64,000 nucleotides of DNA from an uncultured Eubacteriales bacterium (GTDB lineage: Bacteria > Bacillota > Clostridia > Oscillospirales > CAG-272). A program made the translations under genes and the position numbers. The stretch spans positions 186,001 to 250,000 of the forward strand of contig CAKROZ010000001.1 of NCBI GenBank assembly GCA_934373635.1. The letters are read 5' to 3'. Below, piece after piece: positions 16,901-25,438 of the stretch. Positions within the stretch are counted from its first letter, which is position 1. Each line of letters starts with the position of its first letter. Below the pieces are notes generated by a model. It worked only from the letters and a program-made list of their open reading frames with translations. It was not told the DNA's origin and did no database searches.

Positions 16901-17227
16901 TCACCTCTCCCGCCTCTTCTTTTCCTTCGGTGGAGGTAGCTCGTCATAGATCGCCCGAAAGAGGCGGCAGAGGAATTCGCCGTCGTCCACCTCGCCGACA
17001 AGGAGCATTTCCTTCGCCCCTTCGTAGGGCGCCTCGCGCGGCGCCGTCGGAAGCAGGGCGAGCGCCGAGGGCGTCGGCTTGACGAGCAGGCGGTTGTCGC
17101 AGAGATAGGCGGCGATCTTCCCTCTGTAATAGAGAATGTATTCTCCCATCATCGCGCGGACGTCGATATCGTCGAGCGGGGAGAGGTTTTCTAAGATAAA
17201 TGTTAAGTATTCTTTGCTTGTTGCCAT
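16901..17227 (-). CDS. TfoX/Sxy N-terminal domain protein
   Basis: 108 residues. RAMMGEYILYYRGKIAAYLCDNRLLVKPT matches the TfoX N-terminal fold (RxMFGxxxxYxxGxxFAL). In proteobacteria TfoX controls competence, but isolated N-terminal-domain proteins in Clostridia have no established role. The tail PPPKEKKRRER is basic. It lies 24 bp downstream of lysS and is probably cotranscribed with it. Confidence 0.8.
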   Translation of the reverse strand: MATSKEYLTFILENLSPLDDIDVRAMMGEYILYYRGKIAAYLCDNRLLVKPTPSALALLPTAPREAPYEGAKEMLLVGEVDDGEFLCRLFRAIYDELPPPKEKKRRER

Positions 17228-17251
17228 ATTTTTTTTGGGAAGACCCGCTTG

Positions 17252-19267
17252 TCAGCAGAGCTTCGCGCCGGCGGGGATGTGATCGTCCACCATCAGAAGA
17301 TGCAGCTTTTCTTCGCCCTCCTCGTGATGCACGGCGCTGATGAGCATTCCGCAGGACTCGATCCCCATCATCGCGCGCGGCGGGAGATTGGTGATCGCGA
17401 TGCAGGTCTTGCCCACGAGCTCCTCGGGTTCGTAGAAGGCGTGGATCCCGCTTAAGATGGTGCGGTTCTCACCCGTTCCGTCGTTCAGCGTGAATTTTAA
17501 GAGCTTCTTGGACTTCGGCACCGCCTCACAGGCGAGCACCTTCACCGCGCGGAAATCGGATCTTGCAAAGGTGTCAAAATCCACGAGATCCTTGAAGAGG
17601 GGCTCGATCTCCACCTTCGAAAAATCGATGGGCTCGGTCGAGAGGGCATTCGATGCGTCGGGCGATCCCTTGCAGGTCTCTGCCGACGGGCAGGCGGCAC
17701 ATGCGCAGTCGGTCGCCTTTTCCGTTTCCGCGTCGCTCCCCGCCTTTTTGTCCGTCTCCGTCGGCTTCATCGTCGGGAAGAGAAGCACGTCGCGGATGGA
17801 GGGCGAGTCGGTCAGGAGCATGACGAGACGGTCGACGCCGAAGCCGAGACCGCCTGTCGGCGGCATTCCGTACTCGAGTGCGGTCACAAAGTCGTAGTCC
17901 ACCTCGGCACGGCAGTTCGGTTCCTCGGCACGCTTTTTCTCCACCTGACGCTCGAAGCGACCCTTCTGGTCGATCGGGTCGTTCAGCTCGGAGAACGCGT
18001 TGCCGTATTCGGTCGCGTTGATGAAGTATTCGAAGCGCTCGGTGAAGAGCGGATTCGAGGGCTTTCTCTTGGCAAGAGGGCTGTTTTCCACGGGGTAGTC
18101 ATAGATGAAGGTCGGCTGAATGAGCTTTTCTTCGACATATGCGTCGAAGAGCTCGGCAAGCACCGTTCCGCGCGTCGCGTCTTTCGGGACCTCCACGTGA
18201 AGCGCTTTTGCGACGGCGCGGGCATCTTCGTCCGACTTCCACTCGTCATAGTCGGCGCCCGCGTATTTCTTCACCGCTTCCGCCATCGTCAGGCGCTCCC
18301 AGTGACCGAGGTCGATCTCGATGCCCTGATAGGTGATCTTCGTATCGCCCGTGATCTCCTTAGCGAGCATTTTATAAAGCTCTTCGACAAGATCCATCAT
18401 ACCGTAATAGTCGGTATATGCCTGATAGAGCTCGATGGTCGTGAATTCGGGATTGTGCTTCGGGTCCATGCCCTCGTTGCGGAAGATGCGTCCCACCTCG
18501 TACACACGGTTCATCCCGCCGACGATCAGACGCTTTAAGTAAAGCTCCGTCTCAATTCGGAGGTACATGTCCATGTCGAGCGTGTTGTGATGCGTGACGA
18601 ACGGACGAGCGGATGCGCCGATTTCGAGGGGAACGAGAATGGGGGTGTCCACCTCGAGGAAGCCCTTGCCGTCGAGATAGCGGCGGATGAGGGTCAGGAT
18701 CTTCGAGCGCTTGACAAAGGTGTCCTTGACCTCGGGATTGACGATCAGATCCACGTATCTCTGGCGGTATCTCTGCTCCAGATTGGTCAGTCCGTGGAAT
18801 TTTTCGGGGAGGGGAAGAAGGGATTTCGCAAGGAGCATCAGCGAGGTCACGTGGATCGAGATCTCGCCCGTGCGTGTGCGGAAGACCTTGCCCTCCGCGC
18901 CGAGAATGTCGCCGACATCCCACTTCTTGAACGAAGCGTAGCTCTCGTCCCCGAGATCGTCGCGGGAAACGTAAAGCTGGATCCGTCCCTCGCCGTCGTC
19001 AAGGTGAGCGAAGGACGCCTTGCCCATCACGCGGCGGCTCATCATTCTGCCTGCGACGCGGACGATCATCACCTCGCCCGCCGCGGCAAGCGCCGCTTCA
19101 CGCGCGTCGAATTCCTTCAAGATCTCTTTGCTCGTCGCCGTCACGTCATATTTCGTCACGGTGAACGGGTCGGCACCCGCCGCGGCGAGCGCGGCAAGCT
19201 TTTCCCGTCTGACCGCGAGTTCGCTCGTTGCGTTCAGTGTCGCCTGATTGTTGTCCTGTCCTGCCAT
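17252..19267 (-). CDS. lysS: Lysyl-tRNA synthetase (class II) with C-terminal tRNA-binding domain
   Basis: 671 residues; normal LysRS is about 490-510. N-terminal OB anticodon domain (VAGRMMSRRVMGKASFAHL), motif 1 region RYRQRYVDL, motif 2 FRNEGMDPKHNPEFTTIELY and motif 3 GGLGFGVDRLVMLL end near residue 505. A linker of about 40 residues carries clustered Cys (DCACAACPSAETC). Residues about 548-671 form a Trbp111/MetG-C type OB fold (DFRAVKVLACEAVPKSKKLL, ILSGIHAFYEPEELVGK, LPPRAMMGIESCGMLIS). The extra domain should raise affinity for tRNA. Follows greA by 51 bp in the same operon. Confidence 0.96.
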   Translation of the reverse strand: MAGQDNNQATLNATSELAVRREKLAALAAAGADPFTVTKYDVTATSKEILKEFDAREAALAAAGEVMIVRVAGRMMSRRVMGKASFAHLDDGEGRIQLYVSRDDLGDESYASFKKWDVGDILGAEGKVFRTRTGEISIHVTSLMLLAKSLLPLPEKFHGLTNLEQRYRQRYVDLIVNPEVKDTFVKRSKILTLIRRYLDGKGFLEVDTPILVPLEIGASARPFVTHHNTLDMDMYLRIETELYLKRLIVGGMNRVYEVGRIFRNEGMDPKHNPEFTTIELYQAYTDYYGMMDLVEELYKMLAKEITGDTKITYQGIEIDLGHWERLTMAEAVKKYAGADYDEWKSDEDARAVAKALHVEVPKDATRGTVLAELFDAYVEEKLIQPTFIYDYPVENSPLAKRKPSNPLFTERFEYFINATEYGNAFSELNDPIDQKGRFERQVEKKRAEEPNCRAEVDYDFVTALEYGMPPTGGLGFGVDRLVMLLTDSPSIRDVLLFPTMKPTETDKKAGSDAETEKATDCACAACPSAETCKGSPDASNALSTEPIDFSKVEIEPLFKDLVDFDTFARSDFRAVKVLACEAVPKSKKLLKFTLNDGTGENRTILSGIHAFYEPEELVGKTCIAITNLPPRAMMGIESCGMLISAVHHEEGEEKLHLLMVDDHIPAGAKLC

Positions 19268-19318
19268 TTGGAGTTCCTTTCAAGGGTTATTTGTAAAGAA
19301 TTGTTTTCGAAAATATGT

Positions 19319-19798
19319 TTATTCCTTCGCGCGGTGTACGTTCAGGATGGTCAGATGCTGTTCTCTGACGCCGCAAACGACAACCTCGTCTCCCTCTCTC
19401 GCACCGAGAAGCGCGATACCGATGGGAGAGGAGTCCGAGATCTTTCCGTTCGCGGGATCGGTCTCGTAGGAGCCGACGATGTGATAGGTAAATTCGCCGT
19501 TTCTCTCCTTGTTGAAGAGGGTGACGACGGAGCCGACGCTGATACGCGACTTGTCGATCTCGGACTCGTCGAGCACCTTTGCGTGCGCGATCATTTCGCG
19601 AAGCTCGGCGATGCGGGCGTGGATCTTGCCCTGCTCCTCCTTCGCTTCGTCGTATTCACTGTTTTCCGAAAGGTCGCCGAAAGCTCTCGCCGTCGAGATG
19701 TCCTTCTTGTTTTCCTCCACACGGACGTTGACGAGGTAGTCGAGCTCGTCCTGGAGCGCCTTGAAGCCCTCGGAAGTATAGGTCTTGAATTCTGCCAT
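19319..19798 (-). CDS. greA: Transcription elongation factor GreA
   Basis: 159 residues. N-terminal coiled coil with the acidic tip ARAFGDLSENSEYDEAKEEQ that reaches into the RNA polymerase secondary channel, and a C-terminal FKBP-like domain (SPIGIALLGAREGDEVVV). Stimulates transcript cleavage to rescue stalled polymerase. Start at 19798 (MAEFKTYTSEG) with AGGAGATATA upstream; the longer frame overlaps the S41 protease gene and is not real. Sits between the protease and lysS; greA-lysS pairing is common in Firmicutes. Confidence 0.96.
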   Translation of the reverse strand: MAEFKTYTSEGFKALQDELDYLVNVRVEENKKDISTARAFGDLSENSEYDEAKEEQGKIHARIAELREMIAHAKVLDESEIDKSRISVGSVVTLFNKERNGEFTYHIVGSYETDPANGKISDSSPIGIALLGAREGDEVVVCGVREQHLTILNVHRAKE

Positions 19799-19830
19799 GG
19801 GTGTATATCTCCTCTGCTTTTGATTACCGG

Positions 19831-21219
19831 TTATTCTGTGGTCCCGAGCTTTTGCGAAAGCGTGCGGTATGCGCACTCGAGCTGGCGGTCAACGCCGTCG
19901 TCGGTGTTTTCCACCACGATGTCGGGCGTGATGCCCACGCCGTCATAGTTGACGCCCGAGGGCGGAGTGTAGTATGAGATTGTCAGGGTCAGAGCCGAGC
20001 CGTCGGAAAAGGAATAGCTCGTCTGCATCACGCCTTTTTTGTAGGTCGTGGTGCCGATGACCGTCACGTCGAGCGGATGCTCCTCGAGCTTCGCATAGTC
20101 GCGGAGCGCCGCGGTGAACAGCTCACCCGCCGAGGCGGTGTAGCCGTTGCAGAGCACGACGGCGGGCACCGTCAGCTGACTGTCGCTCGATGAGATAACG
20201 GGTTCGGCGTATCCGTCGAAGGAAACGATGATCTCCCCCTTCGGCGCGAGCACATTCAGCGCCGCGGTGACGGCGGAGAGATACCCGCCGGGATTGCCGC
20301 GCATGTCGAAGACGATGCCGCGCGCACCCGCTTCTGTCAGCTCGTTCATCGCCGCGATGAATTGCTCCCCCGTGTTGGCTTTGAATTGGGTCACGCGAAG
20401 ATAGGCGATCTTATTTTCGTCGAGCTCGTAGGTCACGGTCTCCTCGACAAAAGCGCGGCGGATCATCGTAAAGGATAACTCTTTTTCTTCACGCAAAACC
20501 GTGACGGTGACCTCACTGCCTTCCTTCCCGCGGATCTTGTTGATCGTACCCGTGTAGCCGAGCTCGGAGATGAGCCCGCCGTCCACTTTGTAGATCATGT
20601 CGCCGGGCGTGATGCCCGCCTCCTCGGCAGGGCTGCCCGGATTGACGACGGTCACGGTCATCGTGCCGTCGGCATAGGAGTATTCCACCGTCACGCCGAT
20701 GCCGACGTAGGTCCCCTCCATGTCGCCGTCGTAGACTTCGTACTCCGCCGAGGTGCGGTACGCCGCGTAGCGGTCGCCCACGGCGAGGACGTAGGAGGAG
20801 ATCAGGGAGTCGGTGTAGGTCTCACGATTTGTGAAATCCGTCGTGTCGTAGTATTTTTCAAGAAACGTCTTTGCGGTGTCCTTGGCAAGCACCGTGTTTT
20901 CGGGCAGATCTTTGTAGTAGTTTTCCGCAAAGATCCGCTCGACGTTCGTGAATTTCCGGTTGTCGAAGTCCGAAAAGCCCCACGCACGCAGTGCGGCGGC
21001 GACGTTCGCTTTGCCCGAGATGTCGATCGTCCCGACGTTTTCCGTGAGCTCTTCTTTCGAAAGAATTTTCGTCGATGTCGTCTTGTTCAGAGCGAGAACA
21101 AGGCAGAGAATGAGGACGGCAAGCACCGCGACGATGAGCACCGCGAGTGCGATGACGAGACCGCGGGAGGCGTTGCTCTTTGAAGCGCGATAGCCGTCGG
21201 TTTTCGGTTCGTTTGACAT
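19831..21219 (-). CDS. S41 family carboxy-terminal processing protease
   Basis: 462 residues. Cytoplasmic Ser/Lys-rich N-terminus, one membrane helix (about 20-45), then an extracytoplasmic part: PDZ domain (about 165-250, with GTYVGIGVTVEY and PGSPAEEAGITPGDMI) and the S41 catalytic core. The nucleophile is Ser363 in NGYTASAGE and the base Lys395 in TTTYKKGVMQ. GARGIVFDMRGNPGGYL is the hallmark strand. Cleaves proteins near their C-termini at the cell surface. Third gene region of the PucR-S41-greA-lysS run. Confidence 0.94.
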   Translation of the reverse strand: MSNEPKTDGYRASKSNASRGLVIALAVLIVAVLAVLILCLVLALNKTTSTKILSKEELTENVGTIDISGKANVAAALRAWGFSDFDNRKFTNVERIFAENYYKDLPENTVLAKDTAKTFLEKYYDTTDFTNRETYTDSLISSYVLAVGDRYAAYRTSAEYEVYDGDMEGTYVGIGVTVEYSYADGTMTVTVVNPGSPAEEAGITPGDMIYKVDGGLISELGYTGTINKIRGKEGSEVTVTVLREEKELSFTMIRRAFVEETVTYELDENKIAYLRVTQFKANTGEQFIAAMNELTEAGARGIVFDMRGNPGGYLSAVTAALNVLAPKGEIIVSFDGYAEPVISSSDSQLTVPAVVLCNGYTASAGELFTAALRDYAKLEEHPLDVTVIGTTTYKKGVMQTSYSFSDGSALTLTISYYTPPSGVNYDGVGITPDIVVENTDDGVDRQLECAYRTLSQKLGTTE

Positions 21220-21278
21220 ATGCCCGAGAACCTCCTTCGGAGAAAAATAGGTTCCGCGGCATCTCGCCGCGGAAAGGA

Positions 21279-22367
21279 TCAGAATTTCGTCGGTTTGCTC
21301 GTCAGGTATTTCTTTACCATGAGAGCGACCTTGAAGGTGACCGCGTGCTCGAACTCGCGAAGATCGAGTCCCGTCAGCTTGCGGATCTTTTCGAGACGGT
21401 AGACAAGGGTGTTGCGGTGTACGAAGAGCTTGCGCGAGGTCTCGGACACGTTCAGATTGTTCTCAAAGAAGCTCTGTACGGTCATGAGCGTCTCGCGGTC
21501 GAGCGACTCGAGGGAGCCCTTCTTGAAGACCTCTTGGAGGAAGATCTCGCAGAGCGTCGTCGGGAGCTGGTAGATGAGACGCCCGATGCCGAGGTTTTCG
21601 TAAGCCATCACCGTCTTCTCGATGTCGAACACCTTGCCGACCTCGAGCGCGATGCGCGCCTCCTTGTAGGCGCGGGCAAGATCTTTGAGGTTTTCCGCGA
21701 CCGAGGAGATGCCGATGAGCACCTTGACGGAGTAGCTCGAGGTGATCTCCTTATAGAGAGCCTCCGCCTCCGCCTCGAGCGTCTCGACGTCGGTATCCGC
21801 CGCCACTTCCTTGACGAGAACGATGTCCTGCTCGTTGATGTTGATTACGTAGTCGTGCGTGGTCTTGTCTTCCATGAGCGCCTGCACGATCTCATAGGGG
21901 GTAAGCTCCGCCTGCCCGCCGAATTTCAGCACGAACACCGCGCGGAACTCTTCATTATTAAAATGAAGCTCGTTCGACTTCACGTAGATGTCGCTCGGCA
22001 GGATGTTGTCGAGGATGATATTTTTGATAAAGGAGCCTTTGTCATATTTTTCGTCGTAAAGCCCTTTGATATTCCCAAAGGATACCGAAAGTACCTGCGA
22101 CATTTTGTCTGCATGCAGATCGTCTCCCTCGACGAAAACGATGCAGTCGGTCTTGGTCGCCGCGGCGATGAAGCGGTAGGTGTACCCGTCGTATGTAACG
22201 GCATCGGAGGCGTAGGACAGCTCCTCACGGATTCGCTGTCTCGATTCGCCGATCTTCTCAAGCTCGCTGCATGCGATGATGATTCCGTTTTCATCGATGA
22301 TACCGATGGTGCGACCAATGGCATCCTTCATCTGATTGACGATGGTCTGGAACAAACGATTTGACAT
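21279..22367 (-). CDS. PucR/CdaR-family transcriptional regulator
   Basis: 362 residues. Residues 1-130 resemble a sensory region of the sugar-diacid regulator type (IGIIDENGIIIACSE); a GGDEF-like middle domain follows (about 135-270, VKVLIGISSVAENLKDLARAYKEAR); the C-terminal HTH_30 reads FFENNLNVSETSRKLFVHRNTLVYRLEKI. The ligand is unknown. It is first in the minus-strand run and has its own promoter (22422-22450). The S41 protease start lies 59 bp downstream, so the regulator may influence its own operon. Confidence 0.85.
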   Translation of the reverse strand: MSNRLFQTIVNQMKDAIGRTIGIIDENGIIIACSELEKIGESRQRIREELSYASDAVTYDGYTYRFIAAATKTDCIVFVEGDDLHADKMSQVLSVSFGNIKGLYDEKYDKGSFIKNIILDNILPSDIYVKSNELHFNNEEFRAVFVLKFGGQAELTPYEIVQALMEDKTTHDYVININEQDIVLVKEVAADTDVETLEAEAEALYKEITSSYSVKVLIGISSVAENLKDLARAYKEARIALEVGKVFDIEKTVMAYENLGIGRLIYQLPTTLCEIFLQEVFKKGSLESLDRETLMTVQSFFENNLNVSETSRKLFVHRNTLVYRLEKIRKLTGLDLREFEHAVTFKVALMVKKYLTSKPTKF

Positions 22368-22421
22368 TGGAAATCCCCTTTCGATAGAAACAAAAAAATG
22401 CTTTTGTCTATACTGTACTAT

Positions 22422-22450
22422 ATTTTACCTCTTTTTTTGTCAGATTTCAA
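22422..22450 (-). promoter_or_regulatory. Promoter of the pucR-like/S41/greA/lysS run
   Basis: TTGAAA (22450-22445), 17-bp spacer, TAAAAT (22427-22422) on the minus strand, in an AT-rich 158-bp gap. Confidence 0.7.
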
Positions 22451-22525
22451 TAGTTTTTTGAAAAAATATTTATTTTTGCCCAAAAAATATGCGCTTTCTT
22501 TGTGCATATGGTATAGACTGGCAAA

Positions 22526-23260
22526 TCAAAGCTCGAATTGGTAAGAAATGGATGACAAAACGTAGGCAGGCGCGGTCTCACAGCGGAGGATACGGGGACC
22601 GAGCCCCGTCGGGAGGAGCCCCGCCTCACGCGCTTTTTCGGCTTCCTCACGGGAGAAGCCCCCCTCGCAGCCGACCACCACCGCGATGCTCGTCGGGGTT
22701 TCTGCTCCGATGAGGAGCTCTTTTAAGGGGCGGGTGCCGTCTCCCTCGTAGCAGAAGAGGGGGAGGGACGCGTCCTTTGCCGCGGAGAGCATCCGCTCGT
22801 AGGAGAGCGGGTCGCTGACAGTGGGGAGCAGGGTGCGCCCGCATTGCTTCGCCGCCTCCGTCGCGATGCGGTTGAGGCGTTCGCGCAGCTTGTCGGCGCC
22901 GTCCGCCTTCGGGCGCTTGATGCAGCGGGAGGAAAAGAAGGGGACGATGCGCAACGCGCCGAGCTCGACCGCCTTCTGAATGACCGTCTCGAGCTTGTCG
23001 CCCTTCGGGTACGCCATATAGAGAGTGATCGGGATCGGCGGCTCGGAGGTGCCCTCACGGCTTTCGAGGATCTCGAGCAGGCATTCCGTATCGCGGATCG
23101 AGAGAAGGCGGCAAAGATGCTCACCCCCCCGCATATCCGCGACGGTCAGCGTGTCACCCACCGCCATGCGCAATGCGCGCGCGATATGATAGGCGTCGTC
23201 CCCGAGGATGCGGACGAGCCCGTCTTCGATCTGTTCGGAAGGAACGAAAAAACGGGGCAT
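22526..23260 (-). CDS. rsmE: 16S rRNA m3U1498 methyltransferase RsmE
   Basis: 244 residues. An N-terminal PUA-like region (MPRFFVPSEQIEDG, HIARALRMAVGDTLTVAD) is followed by a SPOUT methyltransferase domain with the knot motifs VVVGCEGGFSREEAEKA and LGPRILRCETAPAYVLSSI. Also present: YMAYPKGDKLETVIQKAVELG. Methylates U1498 of 16S rRNA. Starts 12 bp after prmA, a common gene pair in Firmicutes. Last gene of the ribF-prmA-rsmE operon. Confidence 0.96.
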   Translation of the reverse strand: MPRFFVPSEQIEDGLVRILGDDAYHIARALRMAVGDTLTVADMRGGEHLCRLLSIRDTECLLEILESREGTSEPPIPITLYMAYPKGDKLETVIQKAVELGALRIVPFFSSRCIKRPKADGADKLRERLNRIATEAAKQCGRTLLPTVSDPLSYERMLSAAKDASLPLFCYEGDGTRPLKELLIGAETPTSIAVVVGCEGGFSREEAEKAREAGLLPTGLGPRILRCETAPAYVLSSISYQFEL

Positions 23261-23272
23261 ACGAATTCTCCT

Positions 23273-24193
23273 TTATGCTTCGGGTGCGCGGAGGAAGAGG
23301 GAGATCCAGTCGTTCTCCGCGAGCTCACCGACCGCGGTATAGCCGAGCGCGAGGGCGGCGGCTCTCACGTCCTCCGCACGCGGGGCGATGATGCCCGAGA
23401 GAATGACGGGCGCCGCGGGCTTTAAGAGGGGAGGAAGATCGGGGAGCATCCGCAGGATGATGTCCGCCACGATGTTCGCGGTGCAAAAGTCGTAGCACTC
23501 CGTGCGGTCGACGTCGGCGAGAAGGTCGGAGACGCCCGTGTGAATGTTGTGACAGCCGTCCGCCTCGGCGTTCTCCTTTGCCACCTTGACGGCGAGCGGG
23601 TCGATGTCGTAGGCGAAGACCTCCTTCGCCCCGAGCTTCGAGGCGGCAATGGCGAGAATCCCCGAGCCGGTGCCGATGTCGAGCACTCTCGCGCCTTCGA
23701 GCGGCTCGTTTTGCATCAGCCGCATGACAAGGCGGGTCGTCTCGTGCGTCCCCGTGCCGAATGCCATGCCGGGATCCATGCGGATGACGACCTCGCCTTC
23801 CTTTGCCGTATATTCCTCCCACGCGGGCACCACCGTGATGCGTCCGAGAGGGATCGGGTGATAGTATTTCTTCCAGTTCTCCGCCCAGTCGTCCTCCTTC
23901 ACGTTCTCACACTCCACCGTGACGGACAGTCCCGTCGCCGAAAAACGCTCACGCAGGAAACCGAGCACCTCGGCGGGATGCCGCTCGGGCGGGATGAAGA
24001 CCGAGACCGCGACACGCGTGCGGTCGGCGTGAAGGATGGCATCGTCCACGAGCTCTCCGTACATGCCGTTCAGCGAAAAATCGCTGTAATCCTCGATCAG
24101 AAGTCCGTTGTCCGCCATGCTCATCACGGCGGAAATTTCGTCAAGGTCGGAGACCGAGCCCCGCGCGGTGATCTTTGTCCATTCGCCTTCCAT
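23273..24193 (-). CDS. prmA: Ribosomal protein L11 methyltransferase
   Basis: 306 residues. An N-terminal substrate-recognition region and the linker NWKKYYHPIPLGRITVVPAWEEY precede the class I SAM domain: RMDPGMAFGTGTHETTRLVM, SAM-binding VLDIGTGSGILAIAASKLG, ATNIV-like CTANIVADIILRML. Trimethylates L11 in other bacteria. It lies 11 bp after ribF and 12 bp before rsmE. Confidence 0.95.
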   Translation of the reverse strand: MEGEWTKITARGSVSDLDEISAVMSMADNGLLIEDYSDFSLNGMYGELVDDAILHADRTRVAVSVFIPPERHPAEVLGFLRERFSATGLSVTVECENVKEDDWAENWKKYYHPIPLGRITVVPAWEEYTAKEGEVVIRMDPGMAFGTGTHETTRLVMRLMQNEPLEGARVLDIGTGSGILAIAASKLGAKEVFAYDIDPLAVKVAKENAEADGCHNIHTGVSDLLADVDRTECYDFCTANIVADIILRMLPDLPPLLKPAAPVILSGIIAPRAEDVRAAALALGYTAVGELAENDWISLFLRAPEA

Positions 24194-24204
24194 TTGTCTG
24201 CTCC

Positions 24205-25095
24205 TTATGATTCAATTGCGTTTTTGTCAACTTCTATTTGCTTTTTTAGCTCTTCTTCGGAGGAAAACCGCCGTTCGTCCCGCAAAAATTTCTTGAGCGT
24301 GACGGTCAGAGTCTCGCCGTAAAGATCGCCTTGATACCCGCGGATCCATGTCTCAAAGTCCACGGTGCCGTGCGCATCTACCGTCGGGCGCACGCCGACA
24401 TTCGTCAGCGCGGGATAGCGGACGCCGCCGATGCTCACCTCGCTCACCCATACCCCGTGGCGCGGGAGCGCGTGCCCCGCGGGGGGCACCTGATTGACGG
24501 TCGGGAAGCCGAGCGTCCGACCGAGCGCCTTCCCGTGCAGGACGGGAAGAGACCACGAGACGGGACGGCGGAGCATGGCGGATGCGGCGTCGACCTCTCC
24601 TTTGGCGAGTGCCTCGCGGATCCTCGAGGAGCTGACGGGCGCTCCGTCGTAAAGAACGGCGTCCGCGATCACGGCGTCCCGCCCCGCCTCACGGAAGAGA
24701 CGGCAGAGAAGGGCGGCGTCCCCCGCGGCGCGGTACCCGAAACGGTAATTGAAGCCCGTGACGGCAAGCATTGCGTCGAAGCGGGAGATCAGAATCTCCC
24801 GAACAAAGCCCTCGGGCGACATGGTGCGCACCTCGCCGAAGGGGAGGAACGCCACCTCGTCGGCGCCCGCCGCGAGAAGAAGTGCCTCCCGCTCCTCTTT
24901 ACCCGAGAGGAAGGCGGGCGGATGCGGCAGACTCTCGGGAAGGAAGGTCAGTGCCACGAGCGGAAGCCCGCGCTCCTTCGCGCGGGCGGCACCGAGGGCG
25001 ATCAAGGCGGCGTGCCCCGCGTGTACGCCGTCAAAGTTGCCGAGGGCAACCGCGCACGGCGCGTGCTTTTGTATGGGAAAAGAACGGTTTGTCAT
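24205..25095 (-). CDS. ribF: Bifunctional riboflavin kinase/FMN adenylyltransferase
   Basis: 296 residues. The N-terminal adenylyltransferase domain has the nucleotide-binding ALGNFDGVHAGHAALI and SSSRIREALAKGEVDAA; the C-terminal kinase domain has GRTLGFPTVNQVPPAG and LTNVGVRPTV. Converts riboflavin to FMN and FAD. First gene of the operon with prmA and rsmE, driven by the promoter at 25131-25159. Confidence 0.95.
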   Translation of the reverse strand: MTNRSFPIQKHAPCAVALGNFDGVHAGHAALIALGAARAKERGLPLVALTFLPESLPHPPAFLSGKEEREALLLAAGADEVAFLPFGEVRTMSPEGFVREILISRFDAMLAVTGFNYRFGYRAAGDAALLCRLFREAGRDAVIADAVLYDGAPVSSSRIREALAKGEVDAASAMLRRPVSWSLPVLHGKALGRTLGFPTVNQVPPAGHALPRHGVWVSEVSIGGVRYPALTNVGVRPTVDAHGTVDFETWIRGYQGDLYGETLTVTLKKFLRDERRFSSEEELKKQIEVDKNAIES

Positions 25096-25130
25096 TGTCG
25101 TGTCTCCTCTCCCGAAAATTCGATAGTACC

Positions 25131-25159
25131 ATTATACAATGCGGAAAGGAAAAAGTCAA
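25131..25159 (-). promoter_or_regulatory. ribF operon promoter
   Basis: TTGACT (25159-25154), 17-bp spacer, TATAAT (25136-25131) on the minus strand. No FMN-riboswitch-like fold is possible in the short leader (about 30 nt). Confidence 0.85.
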
Positions 25160-25366
25160 CCGCACCCGCGTAAATTCATCCGCACCCGCCGCGCAGGGAA
25201 AACCTCTTTCGTAAATTTTCTTCAAAAATCGCCGAAAACCGCCGAAAATTCACATCCGCGGCGGGTAAAAGACCCTGATAAAAAGGAAGAAAAAACGGCG
25301 TCCGAGGAGGAGAAGACCCCCTGTCGGATGCCGCGCGACGCGTTTTCATTCTTTCGAAAAGAAAAA

Positions 25367-25395
25367 TTGACAAATCGGTAAAAATGTGCTAAAAT
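25367..25395 (+). promoter_or_regulatory. Promoter of the MFS/GDPD/methyltransferase operon
   Basis: TTGACA (25367-25372), 17-bp spacer, TAAAAT (25390-25395), 43 bp before the MFS start. The 207 bp between this and the ribF promoter contain no gene I can support. Confidence 0.85.
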
Positions 25396-25438
25396 ACTCT
25401 TCGGTATCCGAATCTCGAAAAGCGGAAAGGAAAACCCA

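Noticed and set aside
25096..25130. FMN riboswitch before ribF
   Set aside because: The leader is too short and lacks the conserved helices.
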